A DNA stretch of 64,000 nt from JAOUGY01 sp963825585 (GTDB lineage Bacteria > Actinomycetota > Acidimicrobiia > Spongiisociales > ZC4RG35), in assembly GCA_963825585.1 (NCBI GenBank), contig CAWGTX010000006.1, positions 1,178,001 through 1,242,000 of the forward strand, in the 5' to 3' direction. Every line of letters begins with the position of its first letter. Positions within the stretch are counted from its first letter, which is position 1. Under the pieces are notes generated by a model, which saw only the letters and a list, made by a program, of their open reading frames with translations, was not told the origin of the DNA and did no database searches. Shown here piece after piece: positions 1 through 9,273 of the stretch. The translations under genes were made by a program, and so were the position numbers.

Positions 1-2
1 CG

Positions 3-923
3 GTGGCGGACCGCCATTGGCCCTTCCAGGTCGAAGTCGAGCAGCGATCCGACTCGGGAACCACCCGAAAGTGGTTGTTCCGGACCCCCGACGGTGTGGC
101 GTTGGAAGCGGTCCTCATGGGCTACCCGAACCGAGTGACGCTGTGTCTGTCGAGCCAGGCGGGTTGTGCACTGGCGTGCACCTTCTGTGCCACCGGTCAG
201 TTCGGGTTCGATCGCCACCTCGAAGCAGGGGAAATCGTCGCTCAGCTGGCCTACGCACGCGCCCACCTGCACGCCGACCCGATGGAGGGCTGTCCGGACC
301 GTGTGTCGAACGTGGTGTTCATGGGAATGGGTGAGCCGCTCGCCAACTACGACCGGGTCCGCGAGTCGCTGCGTCGGATGATCGAGGTGATGGGGCTCTC
401 CGCCCGCGCCATCACCGTCTCGACGGTGGGGGTGGTCCCCGGGATGCGTCGGCTGGCCGACGAACCCTGGCAGGTGAACCTCGCCGTCAGTCTCCACGCT
501 GCCGATGATGAACTCCGCAGCCGGTTGCTCCCAATCAACCGCCGATACCCGCTGGCCGAGGTCGAGGATGCGGCCGCCGAATACTTCGACAAGAAGGGCC
601 GGCGGGTCTCGCTGGAGTGGACGATGATCGATGGGGTCAACGACTCCGACGACCAGGCGATCAAGTTGGCACCGATCGCCCGTCGACTCAGGGCACACGT
701 GAACCTGATCGCCATGAACCCCACCCCGCTGACCGATTCCCACCCTTCATCCCAGCGTCGGATCGCCGAGTTCGTCGGAACCCTGAGAGATCATGGCGTC
801 AACGTGACCGTCCGGGACACGCGGGGCCGTGACATCGATGCGGCCTGCGGCCAGCTCCGAGCCCGCGAGGAGTCGAAGACCCGAGTTTCGATCGGATCGC
901 GCCGCTCTGTCACCCCCGACTGA
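3..923 (+). CDS. rlmN: 23S rRNA (adenine(2503)-C(2))-methyltransferase RlmN, 5' truncated
   Basis: Radical-SAM enzyme that methylates C2 of A2503 in 23S rRNA (and A37 of some tRNAs in characterised members). The CxxxCxxC cluster motif is visible as CALACTFC (Cys55, 59, 62 of the visible part). The GMGEPLANYD motif follows, and a conserved C-terminal Cys (DIDAACGQL, about residue 282) matches the methyl-carrying cysteine. Family members are about 340-400 aa and have an N-terminal accessory domain before the KWLF...EAVLM stretch. Here only about 20 residues precede it, so the gene starts upstream of the window and the GTG at position 3 is probably not the true start. The next gene begins 94 nt downstream on the same strand. 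Confidence 0.93.
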   Translation: MADRHWPFQVEVEQRSDSGTTRKWLFRTPDGVALEAVLMGYPNRVTLCLSSQAGCALACTFCATGQFGFDRHLEAGEIVAQLAYARAHLHADPMEGCPDRVSNVVFMGMGEPLANYDRVRESLRRMIEVMGLSARAITVSTVGVVPGMRRLADEPWQVNLAVSLHAADDELRSRLLPINRRYPLAEVEDAAAEYFDKKGRRVSLEWTMIDGVNDSDDQAIKLAPIARRLRAHVNLIAMNPTPLTDSHPSSQRRIAEFVGTLRDHGVNVTVRDTRGRDIDAACGQLRAREESKTRVSIGSRRSVTPD

Positions 924-1016
924 CGGCTGCCTTCCCTCCCCCGCGAAATCCAGGTATCGTTGTCTCCGCGGAGATCAGGGGCACCCCACCGGGGGAATCA
1001 CGGAGAGGTGTCCACC

Positions 1017-2177
1017 ATGTTCGGCATTGGCCGATTGACAAGCCTGCTCGGCGAACGCCGACTGCGGGCAACCATCGTTGGCGCAACCATCGGTTGTGTC
1101 GTCGTCGTCGCCTCGGCCGGTTACACGGTCCAGGCGGGCGACACGTTGGGCGAGATCGCCAGAAAGCACGGGACCACCATCTCGGCGCTCAGCAACGCCA
1201 ACGGCATCTCCAATCCCAACCGGATTCGGGCCGGCCAGGTGCTCACCATTCCCGGGGCCTCGGGCAGCGACGGCGTCCGCCACAAGGTCAAGCGCGGTGA
1301 GTCCCTCAGTGAAATCGCAGCCAGGTATCGCGTGAGCGTGAGCGCCCTGGTCCGGGCGAACGACATCCGCAACCCGAACGTGATCAGGATCGGCCAGACC
1401 CTGACGGTCCCCGGTGCGAGCGGCGGCAGTGGGACGGGCGCCACCACCACCCATGTGGTCAGGGCCGGCGAGACACTCGGCACGATCGCGGCGCGATACG
1501 GCACCACGGCCGCCAAGCTGGCCGAGTTGAACGGGATCCGCAACCCCTCACTGATCATCGCCGGGGTCACACTCATCGTCACCGGATCCTCCGGTGGGTC
1601 CACCGCACCGGCGAGCGAGCAGACCCACAAGGTGAAATCTGGTGAGACCCTGAGTGGGATCGCCGCCCGCTACGGCACCACGACGTCGGCGATCGTCAGG
1701 CTCAACGGCCTCAAGAACGCCGACTCGATCCGCATCGGCCAGACACTGAAGATCCCGGCGGGCGGCGGGGAGCAGGGCGGCGGCGGGTCGACCACCGGAA
1801 TGACCTGCCCGGTCCCGGGATCCACATTCGTGAACGACTACGGCTACATCAAGCCGGACGGCCGGTTCCACCAGGGCATCGACCTGTTCGCTGCCAAAGG
1901 CACGAACGTCCTCGCACCGGTGGCGGGCCGGGTCGAAGCGGTGAACGGAACCCTGGGTGGACTCCAGTTCTGGCTGCACGGCGACGACGGCAACCTCTAC
2001 ATCGGAACCCATCTCAACGCATTCGGCCAGGTGGGACGGGTGGCCGCCGGCGCCGTGGTCGGAACGGTGGGAGACACCGGCAATGCCATCGGTGCGCCCC
2101 CGCATCTGCATTTCGAGATCCTCGAGGACGGCAAGACCGTGAACCCCTATCAGCGGCTCGTGGCCGCCTGCAAGTGA
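1017..2177 (+). CDS. Secreted-type peptidoglycan hydrolase: four LysM repeats plus M23 endopeptidase domain
   Basis: 386 aa from the ATG at 1017, chosen because CGGAGAGG lies just upstream; an in-frame GTG/TTG extension to 960 has no such signal. An N-terminal hydrophobic segment (about residues 15-32, ending near SAGYTV) suggests export or membrane anchoring. Four LysM modules of about 45 residues follow, each with GETLxxIAxxYGT and a closing IRxGQxLxIPG. A C-terminal lysostaphin-like M23 domain (about residues 265-385) keeps FHQGID and HLHFE, the HxxxD and HxH zinc ligands. It probably cleaves peptide cross-links during growth or division. The linkers are Ser/Gly-rich. It converges on the next gene, and a strong hairpin lies 35 nt past its stop. 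Confidence 0.92.
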   Translation: MFGIGRLTSLLGERRLRATIVGATIGCVVVVASAGYTVQAGDTLGEIARKHGTTISALSNANGISNPNRIRAGQVLTIPGASGSDGVRHKVKRGESLSEIAARYRVSVSALVRANDIRNPNVIRIGQTLTVPGASGGSGTGATTTHVVRAGETLGTIAARYGTTAAKLAELNGIRNPSLIIAGVTLIVTGSSGGSTAPASEQTHKVKSGETLSGIAARYGTTTSAIVRLNGLKNADSIRIGQTLKIPAGGGEQGGGGSTTGMTCPVPGSTFVNDYGYIKPDGRFHQGIDLFAAKGTNVLAPVAGRVEAVNGTLGGLQFWLHGDDGNLYIGTHLNAFGQVGRVAAGAVVGTVGDTGNAIGAPPHLHFEILEDGKTVNPYQRLVAACK

Positions 2178-2186
2178 TGGGGCCGA

Positions 2187-2801
2187 TCAGTCCGGTCTGA
2201 TCATGTCGAAACGGTCCCGGGTGCGCGAGTACCCGGGACCGCTCAGGCGACCCACAGGTAGGAGCACGTCGAGATCGACCCTGGTCCCATCCAGCACACC
2301 CGGACGTACGTGATATCGGACCACCTCGCCGAACACCACCACGCTTCCGCCCGGCTGTTCACCGACGGCCACGAAGTTCGTGGCGCGGCACTCCATCGAA
2401 GCGGGCGACTCGGCCACCATCGGCGCATCGACGACGTCACCCTGCACCGGCGTCAGCCCGACCAGTGCGAACTCGTCGATGTCGGCGTCGACCGTCGCCG
2501 ATGTGGCGTTCATCGCCTGGGCGAGATCCTCGGAGACGATGTTGACGGTGAACGCGCCGGTCTCGCGCACGTTGGTCAGGGTGTCCTTCGGGACACCCTT
2601 GCCCGACCCGGGCGAGAAGATGACCGTGGGAGGCGATCCGCTGACCATGTTGAAGAACGAGAACGGGGCGAGATTGCGGGTGCCGTCGGCCGCTTGCGAG
2701 CCGATCCAACCGATGGGTCGGGGCACCACCAGCCCTGAGGTGAGCTTGTAGGCACCGGAAGGCCCGAGGTCCCGGGGGTCGATCGCCTCTCTCATTCCCA
2801 T
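2187..2801 (-). CDS. Flavin reductase-like domain protein (DIM6/NTAB family)
   Basis: 204 aa. The sequence shows the flavin-reductase-like split-barrel fold: VPRPIGWIGSQAADGTRNLAPFSFFNMVSGSPPTV is the typical FMN-contacting N-terminal region. Members bind FMN and either reduce free flavin for a partner monooxygenase or act as flavoproteins of unknown substrate. The start overlaps the stop region of the upstream DUF885 gene by 10 nt, so the two are co-translated. No partner monooxygenase is adjacent, so the exact job is open. The 3' end carries the hairpin noted at 2212-2241. Confidence 0.85.
   Translation of the reverse strand: MGMREAIDPRDLGPSGAYKLTSGLVVPRPIGWIGSQAADGTRNLAPFSFFNMVSGSPPTVIFSPGSGKGVPKDTLTNVRETGAFTVNIVSEDLAQAMNATSATVDADIDEFALVGLTPVQGDVVDAPMVAESPASMECRATNFVAVGEQPGGSVVVFGEVVRYHVRPGVLDGTRVDLDVLLPVGRLSGPGYSRTRDRFDMIRPD
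2212..2241. terminator. Perfect 11-bp hairpin between convergent genes
   Basis: CGGTCCCGGGT at 2212-2222 is followed by an 7-nt loop and its exact complement ACCCGGGACCG at 2230-2240/2241. It sits 35 nt after the stop of the M23 gene and inside the last codons of the convergent flavin reductase gene. It could stop + strand transcripts. There is no clear T-run, so this is a structural call only. Confidence 0.5.
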
Positions 2802-4468
2802 CCTCCCAGAACGATCTGCCTGAGCAGGTCGAGTCTCATCTCGCCGTGGCCCAGCACCCTGGCGTGGAAGTCCTTCAGGGCGAAGTCGTCACCCATTCGC
2901 CGATTCAGCTCGTCGCGCAGCGCCAGGATCTCACGCTCCCCCACCTTGTAGGAGATGGCCTGACCGGGCCAGCCCAGATACCGCAGCACTTCACTCTCGG
3001 CGTAGGCACGGGGCTGCAGCCCGATCTGCTGCATGTAGTCCACGGCGATGTCGTAATCCCAGGCCGCCCCCGGATGCAACGGGGCGTCGGCGGGGATGGG
3101 AAGGCCGAGGTGGAGACCGATGTCCACCACAACCCGGGCGGCTCGGAACACGTGGCTAGCCAGCATGCCGAACACGTAGTCGGGCTTCTCGAAGTAGCCC
3201 AACTCGTGCATGAGCCGCTCGGTGTACAGCGCCCAGCCCTCGCCGTAGCCCGAATACCACACCATCAGCCGATGAAAGCGCGAGAGTCGCTCGGCGAAGG
3301 TCATCACCAACGCCACCTGGAGATGGTGGCCGGGGAAGCCCTCGTGATAGGCGGTGGAGACCTCCTGGTACAGGGGGATCGGCCCGTCCTCTGCCGGGAG
3401 GGAGTACCAGATGCCGCCGGGGCGGGTGACGAGGTCCTCGCTCGGACCCATGTAGTAGGCACCGAGCGGCCCACCCGGGGGTGCGATGTTGACAGAGACC
3501 GTCTTGATGGTGTCGGGCACGTCGAAGTGCGGTCCGTCGAGATCCGACAACGCCTGGAGCTGGCGGGACCGGACGAACTCGACGAAGGCCGCCCGGTTCG
3601 GAGCGGAGCGCTCCGGGTCGGTCTCGAGCAGGTCGGCGACCTGACGGATGGAGGCACCCGGGAAGACCTCGGCTCCCACTCGTTCCATCTCGGCGAGGAT
3701 CCGGCCGAGCTCCTGCCATCCCCACCGGTAGACCTCGAGCGGGTCGAGGTCGAGGCCGACCGATGCGTCGGCGGCCCGGCGGTACCGGTCGATCCCCACC
3801 CCGTCGACGTCGACCGCAACCGGCAGATAGGTGGTCTCGAGATAGTCGGCGAACGACCGGCAGGCGGCCCGGGCCGATACGACCGCCGTTTGGAGCCGTG
3901 CGAGCAGTTCGGCGGATGCGATCCCGGACGCCTGCGCCACCAGGGCGATCAGCGACGAATCGTCGCCACCCAACTCGCGTGCCTGGGCGATCAGCGATCG
4001 AGTCTGCCGCCGCGCCGCCACCTTGCCCGCGGCGATGGCGACGTCGAGCTTCGCCCGATAGCCGTCGAACAAGACGGCCATCCCCGCCATTCGATCACAC
4101 ATGGCCTCCCAGCTCGCCTCGGTACCGGTGTCCATCAGGTCGAACACCGACCGTATGGAGTCGAAGCTGGAGGCCATGTGCGATACGTCGTAGAGGTGGT
4201 CTCCGGCCGAGATCTGGGCGTGACGCTCCTGGAGGTATGCGTGAGCAACAGTGGCAGCCAGCCGCTGCCAGCGATCCGGGTGGTCGAGGTGCTGCTCGAA
4301 CAGCCCCAGATAGCCCTCGACCAGAGCCCGTTCGGCCGCCATGCCGTCAGGGCCAAGGTCGGGCCAGCGATGATCATGGCCGGGCACGCCCACGAGCGTG
4401 GCGAGTATCGGGTTGAGCTCGACCCAGTCCTCGACGAGGGCGTTGGAGATTGAGAATGGATCCGTCAT
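2792..4468 (-). CDS. DUF885 family protein, predicted metallopeptidase-like
   Basis: 558 aa, full length for the DUF885 family, soluble, with no signal peptide. The HEGFPGHHLQ motif (an HExxxH-type zinc site) is present and lies downstream of YxGPSED. Family members are uncharacterised hydrolases, often called dipeptidyl- or carboxypeptidase-like. The catalytic role is family inference only. The start ATG at 4468 lies 37 nt from the divergent kinase gene at 4506, so the two share a short promoter region. It forms an operon with the flavin-reductase-like gene (10-nt overlap). Confidence 0.88.
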   Translation of the reverse strand: MTDPFSISNALVEDWVELNPILATLVGVPGHDHRWPDLGPDGMAAERALVEGYLGLFEQHLDHPDRWQRLAATVAHAYLQERHAQISAGDHLYDVSHMASSFDSIRSVFDLMDTGTEASWEAMCDRMAGMAVLFDGYRAKLDVAIAAGKVAARRQTRSLIAQARELGGDDSSLIALVAQASGIASAELLARLQTAVVSARAACRSFADYLETTYLPVAVDVDGVGIDRYRRAADASVGLDLDPLEVYRWGWQELGRILAEMERVGAEVFPGASIRQVADLLETDPERSAPNRAAFVEFVRSRQLQALSDLDGPHFDVPDTIKTVSVNIAPPGGPLGAYYMGPSEDLVTRPGGIWYSLPAEDGPIPLYQEVSTAYHEGFPGHHLQVALVMTFAERLSRFHRLMVWYSGYGEGWALYTERLMHELGYFEKPDYVFGMLASHVFRAARVVVDIGLHLGLPIPADAPLHPGAAWDYDIAVDYMQQIGLQPRAYAESEVLRYLGWPGQAISYKVGEREILALRDELNRRMGDDFALKDFHARVLGHGEMRLDLLRQIVLGGWE

Positions 4469-4505
4469 GGCCGGGTCAGGCTACTCCTGGCGCTAGCGTC
4501 GAGTC

Positions 4506-5564
4506 ATGGCCGATGCCCCGGTGCCCGAGCTGATCGAGGTCCGCCCCGACGAGCGGTTCGACGAGTCGAACCTGCTCGAGTGGATCGACCGTCGACTACC
4601 CGGTTCCGAACGTCCGTTGCATGTGCTCCAGTTCGGACGTGGCAAGGCGAACCTCACCTATCTGCTTCGCTTCGGGGACACCGAATACGTGCTGCGGCGC
4701 CCGCCGCTCGGGCCGGTGGCGCCGTCGGCCCACGACATGGGCAGGGAGTTCCGGGTGCTGTCGACCTTGTGGACGGCATTCCCGAAGGCGGCCCGCGCCT
4801 ACCTCTTCTGCGACGACGCCTCGGTGATCGGCGCCCCGTTCTTCGTGATGGAACGCCGCCACGGCATCGTGGTTCAGAACGGCGTGCCGCCTGTGTTCGG
4901 TGGCGGGACCGATTCCTCCGCCAACCGCAAGCTGAGCGAGGTGGTGGTGGACACCCTGGCCGAGTTCCACGCCGTCGACCCGGTGGCGGCCGGCCTGGGC
5001 GATCTCGGCAGGCCTGACGGGTTCGTTCAACGCCAGCTGGAAGGCTGGATCGGCCGCTGGGACAAGGCCAAGGACGAGGACAACCCCCAGGCGGACGAGA
5101 TCGCCCGCTGGCTGGTCGAGAACCGGCCGGTGTCGACCGAAGTGACGCTGCTCCACAACGACTGGCGCCTCGACAACATGGCGGTGGCCGAAGACGACCC
5201 CGGCCGGTGTGTAGCCGTGTACGACTGGGACATGTGCACCCGGGGTGAGCCGCTGGCCGATGTCGGAACCGTGATGGCGGTGTGGCACGACGAGGGTGAG
5301 ATGGCCCCCGGGCTCAATCCGATGCCCACCGGCACACCGGGCTTCATGACCCGCGCCCAAGCGATCTCCCGCTATGGCGAGATGTCGGGCCGAGACCTCG
5401 CCGACATCGACTGGTACGTGGTATTCGGCACCTTCAAGATGGCGGCGGTCATCCAGCAGATCTACATCCGCTGGCTCCGAGGCCAGACCAAGGACGAGCG
5501 ATTCGCCGTGATGGGTGAAGGCGCCCGCCGCCTGATCGAGCTGGCTTCGAAGCGACGGGGCTGA
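4506..5564 (+). CDS. Phosphotransferase family protein (APH/ACAD10-11 N-terminal type)
   Basis: 352 aa with the aminoglycoside-phosphotransferase/choline-kinase fold. The catalytic loop LLHNDWRLDNM and the metal-binding YDWDMCTRGEPLADVG are both intact. The closest family in actinobacteria is the ACAD10/11-like kinase group, which phosphorylates 4-hydroxyacyl-CoA in mammals; here the substrate is unknown. A TAGCGT box 6 nt before the ATG indicates a leaderless transcript. A heptamer-repeat hairpin begins immediately after the TGA. Confidence 0.88.
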   Translation: MADAPVPELIEVRPDERFDESNLLEWIDRRLPGSERPLHVLQFGRGKANLTYLLRFGDTEYVLRRPPLGPVAPSAHDMGREFRVLSTLWTAFPKAARAYLFCDDASVIGAPFFVMERRHGIVVQNGVPPVFGGGTDSSANRKLSEVVVDTLAEFHAVDPVAAGLGDLGRPDGFVQRQLEGWIGRWDKAKDEDNPQADEIARWLVENRPVSTEVTLLHNDWRLDNMAVAEDDPGRCVAVYDWDMCTRGEPLADVGTVMAVWHDEGEMAPGLNPMPTGTPGFMTRAQAISRYGEMSGRDLADIDWYVVFGTFKMAAVIQQIYIRWLRGQTKDERFAVMGEGARRLIELASKRRG

Positions 5565-5673
5565 CGGCGAGGAGCAGGGAGCGAGGAGCCGGAAGCGTCA
5601 GCAGCCCGTGTCGAAGGATCCCTTTCGGGGTCTGGCTCCTCGCTCCTCGCTCCTCTCCCCTCGCTCCTCGCCC
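5565..5673. repeat. Heptamer-word inverted repeat (GAGGAGC type)
   Basis: Beginning with the base after the TGA at 5564, the sequence reads in 7-bp words (CGGCGAG, GAGCAGG, GAGCGAG, GAGCCGG). The right arm (5634-5672) repeats GCTCCTC/TCGCTCC words, and the left arm 5566-5590 can pair with either end of it. The intervening loop is about 43 nt. It lies just upstream of the promoter of the next gene. It belongs to the heptamer family found also near 10.2, 19.4, 28.3, 30.9, 43.1, 44.7 and 45.8 kb. Confidence 0.75.
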
Positions 5674-5705
5674 TAGCTGTCTGTGCATCTCGGTAGGCTC
5701 TCAGC

Positions 5706-6056
5706 ATGTCGTTCGAGAATGTCGCTCGTGCCAAGTTCATGAGCCTGGTCACAACCAAACGCGACGGCACCGTGGTGCCGACGGCGGTGTGGTTCGCGCA
5801 GGTCGGGGACACGTTGGTCGTCGGGACCGACTCCGGGGCAGGCAAGGTCAAGCGCATCCGGCACACGCCGAAGGTGACGCTGGCGCCGTCCACCTTCCGT
5901 GGCAGGGTCACCGGACCGTCCAGCCACGGAACGGCTCGGATGGCCAACGAATCGGAGTCGACGGCCGCCAGAGCAGCACTGGCCAGGAAGTACTCCATGC
6001 TGTGGCGGTTCTTCGACAAGAAGATCGACGTCTTCATCGTCGTCGACCCGGCCTGA
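5706..6056 (+). CDS. PPOX class F420-dependent oxidoreductase (pyridoxamine 5'-phosphate oxidase-like split barrel)
   Basis: 116 aa. The N-terminal MSFENVARAKFMSLVTTKRDGTVVPTAVWF and the GKVKRIRHTPKVTLAPSTFRG segment are typical of small actinobacterial F420/FMN-binding split-barrel proteins. The size is short but usual for this subgroup (about 115-145 aa). They reduce diverse substrates using F420H2 or bind heme/flavin; no substrate can be assigned here. A TAGGCT box at 5694-5699 lies exactly 6 nt before the ATG, a leaderless start. The following gene is convergent. Confidence 0.85.
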   Translation: MSFENVARAKFMSLVTTKRDGTVVPTAVWFAQVGDTLVVGTDSGAGKVKRIRHTPKVTLAPSTFRGRVTGPSSHGTARMANESESTAARAALARKYSMLWRFFDKKIDVFIVVDPA

Positions 6057-6058
6057 GC

Positions 6059-7537
6059 TCAGAAGGCCGGCGGCGCACCAGGCTGGTCGAAGAGCTGATC
6101 GACCGGTGCGAACTCATCGGTCAGCACGTCCGCATCGCCGATGTACCGCTGGAGCCGCTCCCCTGTGAGCACTTCCACATCGAGACCGAAGTTGCCGGCT
6201 ATCCGGGCCAGCGCTTCGACCGGTAGAGGGTCGTTGCCGGCCACCACCACCACGTTGCCGCCGGAGCTCAGATTGTCGTCCGGTGCGATGACGACCACGG
6301 ACTCGAACACCTGGCCCAGGGTTGCCATCTCCGCCCTCGCAAACGCCATCGCCCCACGGTCGATCAGATTGAGTGCGTAGACGCCGCCGGGGCGAAGGAG
6401 CGCTTCGATCTCGGCGACCACTTCGACCGTGGTGAGGTGCCACGGCACCGCCACCCCGCCGAAGGCGTCGCCGATCACGACGTCGACCGAACCCGGAGCC
6501 AGGTCGGCCAAGCCGGTTCGACCATCTCCGATTCGGATGTCTATGTCGGGGTCGTCGACATATCCGAGCTCGTCCCGGGCGATCCGGATCAGACCGGGGT
6601 CGATCTCGAGGACCGTCGAGGTCGATCCGGGCCGGGTGACATCCACCCATCGCGGCATGCTGAGCCCTCCCCCACCGATGTGGACGACGTCGATCGGCCC
6701 ACTCGAATAGGTCTTCACGGCCGACGCCAGCAGACGCGTGTAGCGGAACTCGAGATGAGCGGGATCGTCGAGATCGACGTAGGAGTGCTGAAGCGTGTCG
6801 AGCCACAACAACCGGCCCGATGCCCGGTCGGGATCCACCTCGACCCGGGCGCAGTAGTACTTGGTCTCCACATCGCATCGATCTCCTATGGCCAAGAGGC
6901 CCCCGGCGGCGATGGCGGCCAAAACCACGGTTGCCGCCAAGCCCTGCGTTCCCCGATAGCGCTCCCACAGCCAGACGCCGGCCACCACGGTGGCGGCCCC
7001 CACCCCCAGCACGATGACCGACACCGGAAGCTGAGCCACGAACACGAAACCGGTGACGAAGCTGCCGAGAATGGCGCCGGCGGTTCCGATCGCCGACAAC
7101 CGACCCACCACCTGCCCCGTGGCGGTCAGGTCGTGCAGAGATGCCTTGACCACCGCTGGGCTCACCGCGCTCAGTACCGCCGCCGACGGCAACGCCGCCA
7201 CGGCCACCAGCACCACCAAACCCACCGAGGATCCGGCGAGCGCCGGGCCGAGGATCCTCACCAGCGGCACCGTCACCATCGCCAGTGCCCCTCCGATGAC
7301 CAGTGCCGGGCCCAGCATGAGCCTGGGATCGATCCGGTCGGCGATGCGGCCGCCGGCCCAGGCACCGAGAGAGATCCCGGCCAGGATCGTCCCTATGATG
7401 GCGGTGAACGTCTCGAGTGTGACCCCGGCGTAGGGGGCGAGCAGCCGTCCGGCCAGGATCTCCAGCAACAGCACCTCCGCCGAGGTGGCGAAGACCAGCG
7501 TCGAGCCCAGACGGGCGGAGAGGGGACGATCCGGCAT
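6059..7537 (-). CDS. Membrane-fused spermidine-synthase-like protein
   Basis: 492 aa from the ATG at 7537. The N-terminal half has about seven hydrophobic segments (residues about 5-215), resembling the integral-membrane module of fused MFS/spermidine synthase proteins. The C-terminal half is a class I SAM-type fold with HIGGGGLSMPRWVDVTRPGS, an acidic VLEIDPGL and IGDGRTGL, then the DVVIGDAFGG segment. Family members are usually annotated polyamine aminopropyltransferases, but substrate proof is lacking for membrane-fused forms. TATCTT lies 8 nt before this ATG, which supports this start over the longer reading from 7657. It is divergent from the FAD enzyme at 7681. Confidence 0.82.
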   Translation of the reverse strand: MPDRPLSARLGSTLVFATSAEVLLLEILAGRLLAPYAGVTLETFTAIIGTILAGISLGAWAGGRIADRIDPRLMLGPALVIGGALAMVTVPLVRILGPALAGSSVGLVVLVAVAALPSAAVLSAVSPAVVKASLHDLTATGQVVGRLSAIGTAGAILGSFVTGFVFVAQLPVSVIVLGVGAATVVAGVWLWERYRGTQGLAATVVLAAIAAGGLLAIGDRCDVETKYYCARVEVDPDRASGRLLWLDTLQHSYVDLDDPAHLEFRYTRLLASAVKTYSSGPIDVVHIGGGGLSMPRWVDVTRPGSTSTVLEIDPGLIRIARDELGYVDDPDIDIRIGDGRTGLADLAPGSVDVVIGDAFGGVAVPWHLTTVEVVAEIEALLRPGGVYALNLIDRGAMAFARAEMATLGQVFESVVVIAPDDNLSSGGNVVVVAGNDPLPVEALARIAGNFGLDVEVLTGERLQRYIGDADVLTDEFAPVDQLFDQPGAPPAF

Positions 7538-7680
7538 CGCCGCCAAAGATAGAACGCAAACCCCCCGTTCAGGACACCGCGCCCAGGTTCCTGGTTCCGG
7601 GAATGAACCCACTGAGATCCCGCACCGAGCGCCCCATTGTGGCAAGCTGACGTGCAATCGATTGTTGCCCGGGAGAAGAG

Positions 7681-9273
7681 ATGTCCGAGACAGCAGACTT
7701 CGTGGTCGCAGGTGCGGGCCACAACAGCCTGATCACCGCTGCCTACCTCGCCAAGGCGGGCTACGAGGTGATCGTGCTCGACGCCAGGGAGGAGGCAGGC
7801 GGAGGGTCCGCCACCGAAGAGGTGCTGCTGCCCGGATACCACTTCGACACCTGCTCCACCGGTCACACCCTCATCCAGTCGAACCCCGTGTTGGCCCGTG
7901 ACGAGCTGGGCCTGTACTCCGAGTTCGGCCTCACCTATGTCGACCCCGACCCGGTGGCGCACGTGGTGTTCCCCGACGGCGAGCATTTCACCATGTTCCT
8001 CGACCTCGACCGGACCATGGACGAGATCGGCCGCTTCTCCAAGAACGACGCCGCCCACTACAAGAAGATGCTCGACGAGTTCGAGGCCATCAAGGGTATC
8101 TACGGTGCCTGGCGGTTCACCCCCGTCGGCTACGGCCCGTCGCTCGACGACGCCCTGGCCGCCCGGGCCGACGGCAGCAAGTGGATCCGCCGCAACGTCA
8201 TGTCGGCCTGGGATGTGATCAGCCGCGAGTTCGAGAGCCGCCACGTGCAGGCCTTCATGACGTGGATGGCGTTCCAGACCGCCCAGCCGATCGACTCCCC
8301 CGGATCCGCCTACCTCGCCTACTCGCTGGTGGGTGGACGCCAGACCCGCAGCTGGTCGATCCCCCTCGGCGGATCCGCCGCCCTCCCCCGGGCCATCGTC
8401 GGGTCCCTCCACGCCAACGGCGCCCGCATCATCACCGATACCCTCGTCACCGGCCTGATCGTCGAGAACGGCCGCTGCGTCGGCGTCGCCACGTCGGACG
8501 GGACCGAGTACCGGGCCCGCCAGTCGGTGGTCAGTTCCATCCACGTCAAGGCGTTGGTGGACATGGCCCCCGCCGAGAACTGGGGCGAGGACTTCCTCTA
8601 CGGCGTCGACACCTACGACGAGGGCATCAGCTCCTTCGCCAGCTACTACGCCACCACCGCCCCACCGCAGTACATCGCCGGCGACGAGACCCGCACGGCG
8701 GTGTCGGCCGGATGGGCGGCATGGCCCGAGGACGTGATCGACTTCGCCCACGGCATCCGCAAGGGAAGCATCCACAAACCCGGAACGTTCCTGCTGTTCG
8801 CCACCCCGACCCTGGTCGACCCCAGTCGTGCCCCGGAGGGACATCACACCGTGAAGATCCTCAGCATGGCCCCATGGGAGTCTCCCCAGGGGGGCTGGGA
8901 GTCGTACAAGGACGAGCTGGCCGCCGAGCACTTCGAGATCCTCCAGCGCTGCGCCCCCAACCTCACCGACGACACCGTGCTGGCCAGCAAGGCCAAGAGC
9001 CCCGTCGACATCGAAGCCGCCAACCCGCACATGTGGCACGGGACCATCCACGGTGGCGACCGTGGTCTGGCCAACTCGTGGAATCAGCGTCCCGCACCGG
9101 GCTGGGCCCAGCACCGCATGCCCATCGACGGCCTCTATCAGACCGGCGCCACCACCCACCCCGGCGGGTCGATCACCGGAGGACCCGGTCGCAACGCCGC
9201 CATGGTCATCTTCGACGACCTTGGCACGTCGATCGACGCAGTGGTTGCAGGCGAGCGGGTCACCCGGTCGTGA
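7681..9273 (+). CDS. FAD/NAD(P)-dependent oxidoreductase, phytoene desaturase-like
   Basis: 530 aa. The N-terminal Rossmann dinucleotide site FVVAGAGHNSLITAAYLAKAG and acidic VIVLDAREEAGGGSATEE are clear. The closing FAD-contact GLYQTGATTHPGGSITGGPGRNAA is the carotenoid-desaturase-type C-terminal motif. Members include phytoene desaturases and many uncharacterised paralogues. No carotenoid gene is nearby, so a lipid or other desaturation role is equally possible. GGGAGAAGAG upstream of the ATG acts as the ribosome binding site. The gene overlaps the next start (GTGA). Confidence 0.88.
   Translation: MSETADFVVAGAGHNSLITAAYLAKAGYEVIVLDAREEAGGGSATEEVLLPGYHFDTCSTGHTLIQSNPVLARDELGLYSEFGLTYVDPDPVAHVVFPDGEHFTMFLDLDRTMDEIGRFSKNDAAHYKKMLDEFEAIKGIYGAWRFTPVGYGPSLDDALAARADGSKWIRRNVMSAWDVISREFESRHVQAFMTWMAFQTAQPIDSPGSAYLAYSLVGGRQTRSWSIPLGGSAALPRAIVGSLHANGARIITDTLVTGLIVENGRCVGVATSDGTEYRARQSVVSSIHVKALVDMAPAENWGEDFLYGVDTYDEGISSFASYYATTAPPQYIAGDETRTAVSAGWAAWPEDVIDFAHGIRKGSIHKPGTFLLFATPTLVDPSRAPEGHHTVKILSMAPWESPQGGWESYKDELAAEHFEILQRCAPNLTDDTVLASKAKSPVDIEAANPHMWHGTIHGGDRGLANSWNQRPAPGWAQHRMPIDGLYQTGATTHPGGSITGGPGRNAAMVIFDDLGTSIDAVVAGERVTRS

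Noticed and set aside
850..1016. Possible c-di-AMP (ydaO-type) riboswitch upstream of the LysM/M23 gene, suggested by GGGGGAATCACGG
   Set aside because: The family is common before cell-wall hydrolases, but only 94 nt separate the genes and the conserved 5' half and GGGGTGAATC core are not recognisable.
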